NCBI GenBank assembly: GCA_002212725.1
Contig: MTCR01000140.1
Span: 1-53,094, forward strand
Length of the DNA: 53,094 nt
Reading direction: 5' to 3'
Source: Sphingobacteriales bacterium TSM_CSM
GTDB lineage: Bacteria > Bacteroidota > Bacteroidia > Chitinophagales > UBA2359
In this document: in pieces, positions 1 through 8,426 of the stretch
Layout: each line of letters begins with the position of its first letter
Numbering within the stretch: position 1 is the stretch's first letter
The notes under the pieces: generated by a model
The model's input: only the letters and a program-made list of their open reading frames with translations
Told to the model about the DNA's origin: nothing
Databases searched by the model: none
Position numbers and translations under genes: made by a program

Positions 1-461
1 AGTCACGCTATAACCTTAATCGAAAAAGCGATTGAAAAAAATCAACTACAACTTGTCAAACAATGGATTGACAAATATCAATTACAGGGAAAATATCCTA
101 TTGAAACCTTAATTGAAAAAGCCATTGAAAAAAATCAACTACAACTTGCTTTACAATGGATTGACAAATATCAATTACAGGGAAAATATCCTATTGAAAC
201 CTTAATTGAAAAAGCCATTGAAAAAAATCAACTACAACTTGCTGAACAGCGGATTGAAACATATCAGTTGCAGGAAAAATATCCTATTGAAACCTTAATC
301 GAAATTGCAATTGAACAAAATCAACAAAAACTTGTCAAACAATGGATTGACAAATATCAATTACAGGGAAAATATCCTATTGAAACCTTAATCGAAAAAG
401 CCATTGAAAAAAATCAACTACAACTTGCCGCACAATGGATTGTAGAAAATCAATTGTATGG
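1..461 (+). repeat. 93-bp in-frame tandem repeat array
   Basis: Units start at 90, 183, 276 and 369, exactly 93 bp apart. An earlier unit fills bases 1-89, with its first few codons divergent. Units are nearly identical at synonymous positions, which points to recent duplication or ongoing homogenisation. The array continues to the window edge, so the true copy number is unknown. Confidence 0.95.
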
Positions 462-702
462 CAAGTACGTAATACCCTGCCAAATAACCAATATAATTAA
501 AAGTCATATTATTGTTAACATAAAAAACAGCCCATTCCCATGTAGCATTCATATAGGGCAATTAGCCAATGATTATATCCCCAATATCTTTGAATTTGAG
601 TATGATGGAGTAAAACTCCATGTGGGTCAAACTTTGCGCGCCCTTATTATAGGCGTAGATGAAAAAGGGCGGGTGCAGTTATCTTTAATAGGGGTGCCAT
701 AA
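1..702 (+). CDS. 31-residue tandem-repeat protein with C-terminal S1-like domain (5' end missing)
   Basis: The reading frame is open from base 1, so the gene begins upstream of the window. Residues 1-154 are five 31-residue repeats, each roughly KYPIETLIEKAIEKNQLQLA followed by xQWIDKYQLQG. They look like paired amphipathic helices forming an alpha-solenoid. The last ~80 residues resemble an S1/OB-fold RNA-binding domain: an alternating beta segment (IPCQITNIIKSHIIVNI), an HIGQLAND stretch like the 'HISELA' of S1, then HVGQTLRALIIGVDEKGRVQ and LSL, close to the classic GqxVxvkVixvDxxxrRisLS end. S1 domains bind single-stranded RNA. The joint role of the repeats and S1 domain is not recognised, and the N-terminal part that might tell is absent. 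The gene is clearly more AT-rich than its neighbours, and its repeats are nearly identical at DNA level. Confidence 0.8.
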   Translation, partial: SHAITLIEKAIEKNQLQLVKQWIDKYQLQGKYPIETLIEKAIEKNQLQLALQWIDKYQLQGKYPIETLIEKAIEKNQLQLAEQRIETYQLQEKYPIETLIEIAIEQNQQKLVKQWIDKYQLQGKYPIETLIEKAIEKNQLQLAAQWIVENQLYGKYVIPCQITNIIKSHIIVNIKNSPFPCSIHIGQLANDYIPNIFEFEYDGVKLHVGQTLRALIIGVDEKGRVQLSLIGVP

Positions 703-989
703 CAGGTTGGGTAAATACAATGCAATTTACCAACCCTGCCCGCACAATGGCGCTATCTATACCGGGCTGACTGCAAGGTTTACCAACCCTTTATACCCGC
801 CCTGCCGCCTGTATAACTGCCAATAATGCGCCCCTGCACATAAATTGCAATACTACAAACCTGATTGCGTTGGGTTCTGATAATGAGTTTATTGCAAAAG
901 CAACCTGTTACCAATTCATTACCTTTAAAAGTTACAGCAAGAACCGGAACAATAATACTTCCCGCAAAGATTTGCGCGTAGTTGCTGCG

Positions 990-2012
990 CTAAATAGCAT
1001 TGACGCTTTCGCGGTAAACTAAGGTGGTAAGGGTGTGGCCTACGGCTTGCAGGGTGGTTTTGCTAATGGCATTCATATTGTCTTTGTGCGTATGCCAAAA
1101 ATGGCCAAACTCGCCTTCGTAGGTGTAGTGAATAATGTCTATGGTAGGAATTTTGGCATTTTGGTTTACATACAAATGGTCGTCTGTAATGGGGGCGCGC
1201 GTGGGTTTGTTTATGAAATAGCTGCCGTACCCCAGTTCATTACCAAGGTTCCATACTTTTTTCACCACATGCGGGGCATAGCCCAGCGAGTTTTGCTCCT
1301 GCAGAAACAGGGCATCGGGTGCGCCCACCATATCGAGCAGAATGCCGTACTCGGCGCGGTAGCCGGGCGTGTGCAGGTTTTTGCTCCAGTATTGCGAGCC
1401 AAGGCAAAACGAGTCGTCAATGCCATAATCGCCATAATCTTCGGTATCAAACAAAACAATGTCAATGCCCAAAGAGGAGGGGAGGGGGTTGGCGGCCAGC
1501 AGGCGGCCAATTTCCAGCAAAACGCCCACGCCGCTGGCGCCGTCGTTGGCGCCCAAAATGGGTTCTTTGGTGCGCTCGGTATCCTGGTCGGCATTGGGGC
1601 GGCTGTCCCAGTGTGAGCAGAGCAAAATGCGGCGGGTGGCCTGCGGGTTAAATGCGGCAATAATGTTGTAAACGGGCAGTTTTTTATCATCGTGGGCAGT
1701 AACCGTTGCGGCTTGTGTGGTGGTATTGGGTGCAAACCGTTTCAGGGTAGCTTCCAGCCATTGGGCACAGGCTTTGTGTTGGGCAGTGCCGGGTACGCGC
1801 GGGCCAAAGTCAACCTGTTTTTGTATATAGGCATACGCCGAATCGGCATTGAAAGCGGGTGCATTTACCGCCGGCCGTACCGGTGTTTGTTCTGCGGTGG
1901 CGCTGCCCGAAGCAGGGGCGCCCGAGGGTTGTTTACTGTCCGGGGTACAGGCAAAAACCGTTAGCAACAGTGCAAAAACTGCTGCACCCCCAAGGCGGAT
2001 TACTGTTTTCAT
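990..2012 (-). CDS. M28-family zinc lipoprotein, peptidase or glutaminyl cyclase-like
   Basis: A 340-residue protein with a lipoprotein signal (hydrophobic stretch then LTVFAC, Cys22), followed by a Pro/Ala/Ser-rich tether, so it should be anchored in the envelope facing the periplasm or surface. The rest is an M28 metallohydrolase. Likely zinc ligands are visible in order: SHWDSR (His), GANDGASG (Asp), FDTEDYG (Glu pair), LLDMVGA (Asp) and FWHTHKDN (His). The LLDMVGA, TDDH and WHTHKDN stretches resemble animal-type glutaminyl cyclases of the M28 fold, so cyclisation of N-terminal Gln on exported proteins is as plausible as aminopeptidase activity. It lies 43 bp downstream of cysS on the same strand and may be co-transcribed with it. 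Confidence 0.85.
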   Translation of the reverse strand: MKTVIRLGGAAVFALLLTVFACTPDSKQPSGAPASGSATAEQTPVRPAVNAPAFNADSAYAYIQKQVDFGPRVPGTAQHKACAQWLEATLKRFAPNTTTQAATVTAHDDKKLPVYNIIAAFNPQATRRILLCSHWDSRPNADQDTERTKEPILGANDGASGVGVLLEIGRLLAANPLPSSLGIDIVLFDTEDYGDYGIDDSFCLGSQYWSKNLHTPGYRAEYGILLDMVGAPDALFLQEQNSLGYAPHVVKKVWNLGNELGYGSYFINKPTRAPITDDHLYVNQNAKIPTIDIIHYTYEGEFGHFWHTHKDNMNAISKTTLQAVGHTLTTLVYRESVNAI

Positions 2013-2055
2013 GGTGTTTATAGCGCGTTTTTATAGGTTGTTTGTCTGCGGGTGG

Positions 2056-3555
2056 TTATTCAACGGTCCAGGTAGTTCCGTCTTTACCGTCTTTTACCAC
2101 TATGTGCAGGTTGTTGAGGCGGTTTCTTATAAGGTCGGAGGTAGGCCAGTCTTTTTTGGCGCGCGCTTCGGCTCTTATGTCTAAAATAAGGCTCATCAGT
2201 CCGTCTGAAAGTTGGTTGTTGGCGGCTCCGGTATCATCGGCAAGTCCAAGTACTTCCTGCACAAATGCCGGAAAAACGCTTTGCAGCCGGTTAAAGGTTT
2301 CCAGACCCAGGGCATCGGGCGGCAGTTGTTTATTATACAAGGCGTTAATTTTGCCCGACAGTTCAAACAAATCGGCCAGCACCATGGCGGTGTTAAAGTC
2401 GTCGTTCATATGGTCATACAGGGCATTGCAGGCGGCCTGTACGGCAAGGTCTTCATCGGGCATTTGCGGCGGGGTGTTGCCGGGGTGTTGCAGTTCGGGC
2501 AGCAGTTGCAGGGCGTTCATCAGGCGTTTGTAGCCTTTTTCGGCGGCCAGCAGGGCGGCATCAGAAAAATCGAGGGTGCTGCGGTAATGGGTTTGCAGCA
2601 TAAAAAACCGAACGGTCATAGGGCTGTACGGCTGCGACATAAAGCTATTTTGTCCCGAAAACAGTTCGTGCGGTAAAATGGAATTGCCTAAGCTTTTCGA
2701 CATTTTTTGCCCGTTAATGGTAAGCATGTTGCCGTGCATCCAGTAGCGCACGGGTGCCACACCGCAGCAGCCCACATTTTGGGCAATTTCGTTTTCGTGG
2801 TGCGGAAACTGCAAATCCATGCCGCCGCCGTGCAGGTCAAACTGTTCGCCAAGGTACTTGGTACTCATGGCAGAGCATTCCAGGTGCCAGCCGGGAAAAC
2901 CCACGCTCCAGGGCGATTTCCAGCGCATGAGGTGTTCGGGCGAGGCTTTCATCCAGATGGCAAAATCGGCCGGGTTGTTTTTTTCGTCCTGACGCTTTAA
3001 ATCGCGGGTTTCCTGCAATAAATCATCTACCACTTTACCCGATAATTTTCCGTAATCGGGGTATTGTTGTACAAATCGGGCTACATCAAAATATACCGAG
3101 CCGTTTTTTTCATAGGCCAACCCGTTATCTAATATTTTCTGCACCATTTCTATTTGCTCCATCAGGTGTCCGGTGGCGGTAGGCTCTACAGAGGGCGGCA
3201 GCACGTTAAACTGTTGCATTACCTGCCTGAACCCATTGGTATAGCGTTGCACTATTTCCATAGGTTCCAGTTGTTCAAGGCGGGCTTTTTTGGCTATTTT
3301 GTCTTCTCCTTCATCGGCATCGCTTTCCAGGTGGCCAACATCGGTAATGTTGCGCACATAGCGCACGCGGTATCCCAGGTGCAGCAGGTAGCGGTACACT
3401 AAATCAAAGGTTATAAAGGTGCGGCAATTGCCCAAATGCACATCGCTGTAAACGGTTGGGCCGCATACATACATGCCCACAAACGGCGGGTTTAGCGGCT
3501 CAAATACTTCTTTGCGGCGCGAAAAAGTGTTAAAAATGGTCAATTGTGTTTTCAT
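2056..3555 (-). CDS. cysS: Cysteinyl-tRNA synthetase
   Basis: A 499-residue class I aminoacyl-tRNA synthetase that charges tRNA-Cys in the cytoplasm. The CysRS nucleotide-binding signature [13 protein letters not shown] is at residues 31-43 (HLGN is the HIGH motif, Cys31 a zinc ligand). Further zinc ligands lie in WHLECSAMS and HHENE. The KMSKS loop ([10 protein letters not shown]) is at about residue 283. Length and architecture are normal for bacterial CysRS. The ATG is only 4 nt from a TATCTTTG promoter element, which suggests a very short or absent leader. The CotH gene ends 83 bp upstream and the M28 gene starts 43 bp downstream. Confidence 0.97.
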   Translation of the reverse strand: MKTQLTIFNTFSRRKEVFEPLNPPFVGMYVCGPTVYSDVHLGNCRTFITFDLVYRYLLHLGYRVRYVRNITDVGHLESDADEGEDKIAKKARLEQLEPMEIVQRYTNGFRQVMQQFNVLPPSVEPTATGHLMEQIEMVQKILDNGLAYEKNGSVYFDVARFVQQYPDYGKLSGKVVDDLLQETRDLKRQDEKNNPADFAIWMKASPEHLMRWKSPWSVGFPGWHLECSAMSTKYLGEQFDLHGGGMDLQFPHHENEIAQNVGCCGVAPVRYWMHGNMLTINGQKMSKSLGNSILPHELFSGQNSFMSQPYSPMTVRFFMLQTHYRSTLDFSDAALLAAEKGYKRLMNALQLLPELQHPGNTPPQMPDEDLAVQAACNALYDHMNDDFNTAMVLADLFELSGKINALYNKQLPPDALGLETFNRLQSVFPAFVQEVLGLADDTGAANNQLSDGLMSLILDIRAEARAKKDWPTSDLIRNRLNNLHIVVKDGKDGTTWTVE

Positions 3556-3559
3556 GGGG

Positions 3560-3592
3560 CAAAGATACAGGTTTTACGCAAACCGAATGCAA
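3560..3592 (-). promoter_or_regulatory. Bacteroidota-type promoter of cysS
   Basis: Read on the minus strand, TTG (3592-3590), 22 nt, then TATCTTTG (3567-3560) matches the TTG-N17-23-TAnnTTTG consensus of the Bacteroidota housekeeping sigma factor. Transcription should begin at or within a few bases of the cysS ATG at 3555. Confidence 0.6.
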
Positions 3593-3638
3593 GATGCCGG
3601 GTACATATTTGAACAGCAACCGGCCGGGTATGGGTTGT

Positions 3639-6600
3639 TTAAGGTGTTGTTATTTTCACAAACCGGTAACGGGCAACAGAAGTTCCGCCGCCGGTAATTT
3701 GCACCACATAAACCGATGCCGGAAGCAGCCGCAAATCAATGCTTGTTGTTGCTGTGCCGGCCGGCAATATACCCGAATATACCCTGCGCCCGGTAAGGTC
3801 GGTTATTTGCACAGACAGGTTTTGGTTTGCCGGCGGGTTGTTGCAGGTAATGTGCAAAACATGGGCAGCCGGGTTGGGGTACAAGGTAAACTGCGGTAAT
3901 GCGCCTTCTGCCATACCTGGCTGAGGTGCTACGGCTGTGGCAAAGGGCGCAAAGCGGGCGTTAAACAGTATTGCCGCTGCATTGAGGTTGCCTTCAAAAA
4001 CGGCATTCAGCGTATCGGCAATAACGGCATTGTTATCCCAATGCACAAAGTTATACCCCTCGTTGGGTATGGCTTCTATTTTTACCGGCACGCCGTTGAA
4101 ATATATACCCTGCCAGGGGTACGTATCGGGTGTAATGGTGCTGATGCGGATTTTACCTGCGCCTTCGGGATAAACGTTCAGGATAACATCAACCTGATTG
4201 GGCAATTCAAAGGCATTTTGTATATGGCTTCTTACCTGTGTGCTTCTTTCGGCCAACTGGCTTTGAAAAACAAGGTGGTTGTTGTAAAAATCGTTCATTT
4301 GCCCGGCAATATTGTTGGGGTCGCCCCATCGGGCATATTCGTTTTGCATTTCAATGGCTGTTTGGCTGAAAAAGCTGTTTTCGAGGTTCAAAATGCGTTC
4401 GGGCAGGTAGGCGGTGTTCATTACATCGGCAAAGCGGTTAATAAAGTAGTGGCGGTAGGGGGTATTTTGCATACTTTTCAGCCAGATGTTAATGTATGGG
4501 TTGGCGGGGTCTTGCGAGCGCATGTATTGAATATGGTCAAAAAAGCAGTCGGTCCAGGAATTTGGCGCCATTGCCAGTTCCAGGTCAATAAGGCAGAAGC
4601 GCCACCTGAAATTGGTGCTGTTGGAGCGGTAAATGCGAATGTTGTTTCCGGGCCAATCGGTATTACCCATCCATGATGCTCCTATGATATAATCGGTGTA
4701 CCAGGTGAGGTCAAAATAAGCATCGGCCTGGCTCCAGTAATTGTTGTCGGTTACATCAAGGGCGTTAAAGGCATCATAATCGTCGAAAAAGGCATTGGCA
4801 GAGCCGTTTACGGCACGCAATACACTGCCGCCCCATGCACTGAGCGACAGAATATCGGTAGAGTCGGGGTGGGCGTTTTCTGTTATTTCAAAAAATTCGG
4901 AGTCCATTTTTTCGCGCAGTTCATACAGTCCGAAGTAAGCGCCGTTAATATATACGCTTACCGGGCGCCATGCGGAGTAGTAGGTATTGGTTTGCCCTGC
5001 CATCATTTCGGTTTGGCAGGCATCTTTGTAGGGCAGTATGAGGTATTGGTTGCTGCCGTTTCGGAGGTAAATTTTACCATACCGGGTTCTGTTGGGGCGG
5101 TTTGGAATAATGGGGTATTCAACCGGTTGTTCGCCCAGCACGCCGTTGTCTAATTCCACCCTGAAAGAGTGTTGCGGGTGGTAGCGGCTTCCGCCCCAGC
5201 CGCCGTCAACCTGTATGCCGGCATTTTGCGAAAAAACAACCTGTTGCAGGGTATCAAAATAAGTAACATATGCGGCGCGCTGCCAGTCGAACTGCCAGTT
5301 ATCAAAGATGCCGCTTGGGCCATACAAATTAGAGGGTGCGGTAACTACCGACAGCACCGGAGTTAAATGGTTTACCCCCAAAAGGTAGGAAGCTACTGCA
5401 ACCGGGCTGGGTAAATAACCCGGGGCAAATGCTCTTGCTTTTACAACGCCGGAGAAGAAAACCGGTATAGCGCCGGTATAGGGCATATCGGCCGGGGTGG
5501 GGTCTGTGCCGTTTGTGGTATAAAATACCGATGATTCGGGGCCGTTTGCATTGCTGATGCTTACCGAAAAAGGCTCGTTAAACATGCCCGATGCCACCGA
5601 AAAACCGGGTGCAATCAGGTAGCTGGTAAACCCTTCGGAAAGGTTGTTGGTGGCCTGCGGCGTGGCAGTTTGAAACAACACCACATTGCCCGATGCATCG
5701 GGAAGCAAACCGGTACTGTTATCCAGGTCTTTGCAGTTTACAAAAAGGTTGCTGAGCAATACCTGTTCGGGCGAGTAAAGCGAAATTTTTTCGCCCTGAC
5801 TGCCAATTTTAAAATTGGTATGCAGGCGGTTGTTGGGGTCAATGGTTTCAAAAGCCGAATTTATTTCGCTAAACGACACCGGTTTCATGTTCATGTCAAT
5901 GTAGTTATAAACGGTGTTGGGGTCGGTAGATACCACATCAAAAGCAATGCTTTGGATAAGGCCGGCGGTTAGCCCTGCCGCGGTAAGTTCGGTGGCAAGG
6001 TACAGCATTTGGTTTTTGGCGCCCCACCACCAGTTGCCGTAGGGCGCAGGGTAATCGGTAGGCGAGTTTTGCGCGGCGCCGGCGCCTATGGTTATGCCGT
6101 TGAGTTGTATGTTGGGGCGCATATAGGAGGTGCCTCCGTAAGCGGCATAGCAGGCGGCCTCGCTGCCATCTTGAAACGAAAAAACAGACGACCTGAACGG
6201 GGTTATGGTTTGGTTAAATACCGAATTGCTGGTGTATCCTGCCGAGCTGTAGGAGCAGGTACTAAGGAGAATATTGGAAACACCATCCCAATAAAACGGG
6301 GTGCTGAAATTATGCACATTCCAGCCTGTAACGGGGTTATATACACCGGTGTTTACCACATTTACAAAACCCGATATAGGTTTGCGGTCTTTACTGCTGC
6401 AAAAAACTATTTTATGCTCGCCCGGCAGTATGGCAATATTGGGAAATACCCATTTTGCAGGGTTTGCTTCATTGTCGGTAAGCGAGTAGTTGTAGAGGCT
6501 CACCGTATCGGGGCCGGCGTTGTAGAGTTCTATCCAATCGGGATAATCGCCGTTTTCGTCGGCAATGCTCTGGTAGTTCCGGTTGCTGCCCTCGTTAATT

Positions 6601-6680
6601 ACTATCTGTGCGGTTAAAGCACCGCAGCAGCAAAGGGCAAACAACAGCAGGAAAAAGTGGTAAAGTTTACGTACTAACAT
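3639..6680 (-). CDS. Secreted CotH-kinase / lamin-tail-domain protein with T9SS sorting domain
   Basis: A 1013-residue exported protein. An N-terminal signal peptide (LLLFALCCCGALTAQ) is followed by a lamin-tail-type domain (about 26-120; INEGSNRNYQSIADENGDYP, DWIELYN, YSLTDN). Residues ~355-435 look like a chitobiase C-terminal-type Ig domain (YTTNGTDPTPADMPYTG). Residues ~440-800 form a CotH-like domain: VYINGAYFGLYELREKMD, then NTDWPGNNIRIYR and WRFCLIDLELAM. CotH proteins are atypical kinases that in some systems phosphorylate surface or spore proteins. The last ~80 residues (FTLYPNPAAHVLHI to VARYRFVKI) are a type A T9SS sorting domain, so the mature protein should be displayed or released at the surface. 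The lamin-tail/CotH/CTD arrangement is common in Bacteroidota, but substrates are unknown. Confidence 0.9.
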   Translation of the reverse strand: MLVRKLYHFFLLLFALCCCGALTAQIVINEGSNRNYQSIADENGDYPDWIELYNAGPDTVSLYNYSLTDNEANPAKWVFPNIAILPGEHKIVFCSSKDRKPISGFVNVVNTGVYNPVTGWNVHNFSTPFYWDGVSNILLSTCSYSSAGYTSNSVFNQTITPFRSSVFSFQDGSEAACYAAYGGTSYMRPNIQLNGITIGAGAAQNSPTDYPAPYGNWWWGAKNQMLYLATELTAAGLTAGLIQSIAFDVVSTDPNTVYNYIDMNMKPVSFSEINSAFETIDPNNRLHTNFKIGSQGEKISLYSPEQVLLSNLFVNCKDLDNSTGLLPDASGNVVLFQTATPQATNNLSEGFTSYLIAPGFSVASGMFNEPFSVSISNANGPESSVFYTTNGTDPTPADMPYTGAIPVFFSGVVKARAFAPGYLPSPVAVASYLLGVNHLTPVLSVVTAPSNLYGPSGIFDNWQFDWQRAAYVTYFDTLQQVVFSQNAGIQVDGGWGGSRYHPQHSFRVELDNGVLGEQPVEYPIIPNRPNRTRYGKIYLRNGSNQYLILPYKDACQTEMMAGQTNTYYSAWRPVSVYINGAYFGLYELREKMDSEFFEITENAHPDSTDILSLSAWGGSVLRAVNGSANAFFDDYDAFNALDVTDNNYWSQADAYFDLTWYTDYIIGASWMGNTDWPGNNIRIYRSNSTNFRWRFCLIDLELAMAPNSWTDCFFDHIQYMRSQDPANPYINIWLKSMQNTPYRHYFINRFADVMNTAYLPERILNLENSFFSQTAIEMQNEYARWGDPNNIAGQMNDFYNNHLVFQSQLAERSTQVRSHIQNAFELPNQVDVILNVYPEGAGKIRISTITPDTYPWQGIYFNGVPVKIEAIPNEGYNFVHWDNNAVIADTLNAVFEGNLNAAAILFNARFAPFATAVAPQPGMAEGALPQFTLYPNPAAHVLHITCNNPPANQNLSVQITDLTGRRVYSGILPAGTATTSIDLRLLPASVYVVQITGGGTSVARYRFVKITTP

Positions 6681-6941
6681 AGGCTGTATTGTAGATGGTA
6701 ATGAGTTTAAAGGCAGTTGGCAGAAAATACCCGTTGGTTGCAGGGTGGGTGGGGGTTAAGTGCGTACAGGTTGCTGAATGGCGGAGTTAAGTTGTTTGTT
6801 GTAAGATAGTTCAAGGGGGGGCAGGTTATGATGGGGCTGCCGGGGTTGGCAGGGGCATAACCGCTGTGCCGCTATTTTTGTTTAAGTGGCAGTGCATAAA
6901 CGCCGGTTGCGGTAAAAAAAATCAGGTCAGGCAAGTTGTTG

Positions 6942-8312
6942 TTATATGGATTTACTGAACAAAACGTCCTGTGGTTGTTTTTGCCACAGCCGCACATCAA
7001 ACACCGAGCAGATGTTTCGGATAAACAATTGCCCATTGTCGGTAACGGAAACGGTGTGGTTATGTTGTTCAATCAGCCCGTCGGTTTGCAGCAGTAATAG
7101 TTTTTCCGCTATGGCGGGCAACATATCGGGCGGAAAAATACTTTGGTCAATAATTGCACTGCCGCGGCACATAAGGTCTAAAATAAGTTGTCGTATGGCA
7201 AGGTCTTGCGGGGTAAGCAAATGCCCGGTAACAAGGGGCAGGTTGCCCTGTTCAATGGTGGTTTGGTAGGTTGCCACATCTTTTTCGTTTTGGGCAAAGG
7301 CAGTCCAGGCATCGCCAATGCTCGATGCGCCCAGCCCAATAATGAGTTTGTTTTGCGTGGTGGTATAGCCCATAAAATTTCGGTGCAGGTTACCCTGCTG
7401 TGCGGCGGTAAACAGGGGGTCGTTGGGCAGGGCAAAGTGGTCCATGCCAATTGCGCTAAAGCCATTTTGCAGCAGCAGGTTGCGTCCAAGCTGGTACATT
7501 TGCCATTTTTGGGCGGCTTTGGGCAGGTCTTCATCGGTATAGCGGCGCTGCACCTTGCTTTTCCAGGGCACGTGGGCATAAGAGTAAAAAGCTATGCGGT
7601 CGGGTTTCAGGTTGTTTATTTTGGCTATGGTAAAGGCAATGCTGTCGGGGGTTTGCCTTGGAAGCCCGTATATTAAATCAACATTTACGCTGTGGTAGCC
7701 GTATGTTCGGGCCCATTCAATTACCTCGGCGGTTTTTTCAAAGGTTTGAATGCGGTTAATGATAAATTGCACTACAGGGTCAAAATCCTGCACACCCAAG
7801 CTGATGCGGTTAAAACCTGCTGCGGCCAACTGCTGCAAATGAGCCTTTGTGGTATAGTTGGGGTGTACTTCTACGCTAAACTCGTGGTTGGGCGCTATTT
7901 GTGCGTTTTGGGTTATTTGGGTAACGAGGTGTACCAGATTTTGCGGGCTGAAAAAAGTGGGCGTACCGCCGCCAAGGTGTATTTCCTGTATTATTGGTTC
8001 CGATGGCAGTGCTGCGCGGTACATTTGCCATTCTTTGAGCACGGCATCAAGGTAGGGGGTTTCTACTGCGTGGTTTTTGGTAATTCGCTTGTTGCAGGCG
8101 CAAAAGGTGCACAGGTTTTCGCAAAAAGGCAAATGAATGTAAAGGCTAAGCCGCCCCTGCTCGTTGGTAAAAGTGCGCGCTACTGCCCCAAGCCAGTTTT
8201 TTGGGGTTACATATTGGGGTTCCCAATAGGGTACAGTGGGGTAGCTGGTATAGCGCGGTATGGGAACATCGTACTTTGAAAGCAAGGGCAAAATATTGGT
8301 ATGCTGTTTCAT
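6942..8312 (-). CDS. hemN: Oxygen-independent coproporphyrinogen III oxidase (radical SAM)
   Basis: A 456-residue radical SAM enzyme that decarboxylates coproporphyrinogen III to protoporphyrinogen IX in haem synthesis without oxygen. The cluster motif is PFCENLCTFCACNK, with Cys64, Cys68 and Cys71 binding [4Fe-4S] and the extra Cys73 typical of true HemN rather than HemW. It is followed by HLGGGTPTF. The N-terminal PRYTSYPTVPYW stretch is also typical of HemN, and length matches. It lies 114 bp downstream of the OPT transporter gene on the same strand. A TAACTTTG element about 100 bp upstream could give it its own promoter. Confidence 0.96.
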   Translation of the reverse strand: MKQHTNILPLLSKYDVPIPRYTSYPTVPYWEPQYVTPKNWLGAVARTFTNEQGRLSLYIHLPFCENLCTFCACNKRITKNHAVETPYLDAVLKEWQMYRAALPSEPIIQEIHLGGGTPTFFSPQNLVHLVTQITQNAQIAPNHEFSVEVHPNYTTKAHLQQLAAAGFNRISLGVQDFDPVVQFIINRIQTFEKTAEVIEWARTYGYHSVNVDLIYGLPRQTPDSIAFTIAKINNLKPDRIAFYSYAHVPWKSKVQRRYTDEDLPKAAQKWQMYQLGRNLLLQNGFSAIGMDHFALPNDPLFTAAQQGNLHRNFMGYTTTQNKLIIGLGASSIGDAWTAFAQNEKDVATYQTTIEQGNLPLVTGHLLTPQDLAIRQLILDLMCRGSAIIDQSIFPPDMLPAIAEKLLLLQTDGLIEQHNHTVSVTDNGQLFIRNICSVFDVRLWQKQPQDVLFSKSI

Positions 8313-8409
8313 TCAATATGTTACATTCGGTTTTTGGGGTTTTATTACTGAGCACATACACCAATTCCCCAACCGTTTAAGCGTTAAGAAACAAGGGTAA
8401 AAACCCGTA

Positions 8410-8417
8410 CAAAGTTA
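8410..8417 (-). promoter_or_regulatory. Possible -7 element for hemN
   Basis: On the minus strand this reads TAACTTTG, a match to TAnnTTTG, about 100 bp before the hemN start in the gap after the transporter gene. No TTG is seen at the expected upstream distance, so support is weak. Confidence 0.35.
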
Positions 8418-8426
8418 GCAAAATAA

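Noticed and set aside
1035-1616. Long plus-strand open frame opposite the M28 gene
   Set aside because: It lies wholly inside the minus-strand M28 gene, which has clear family motifs; its translation is low-complexity and matches no family.
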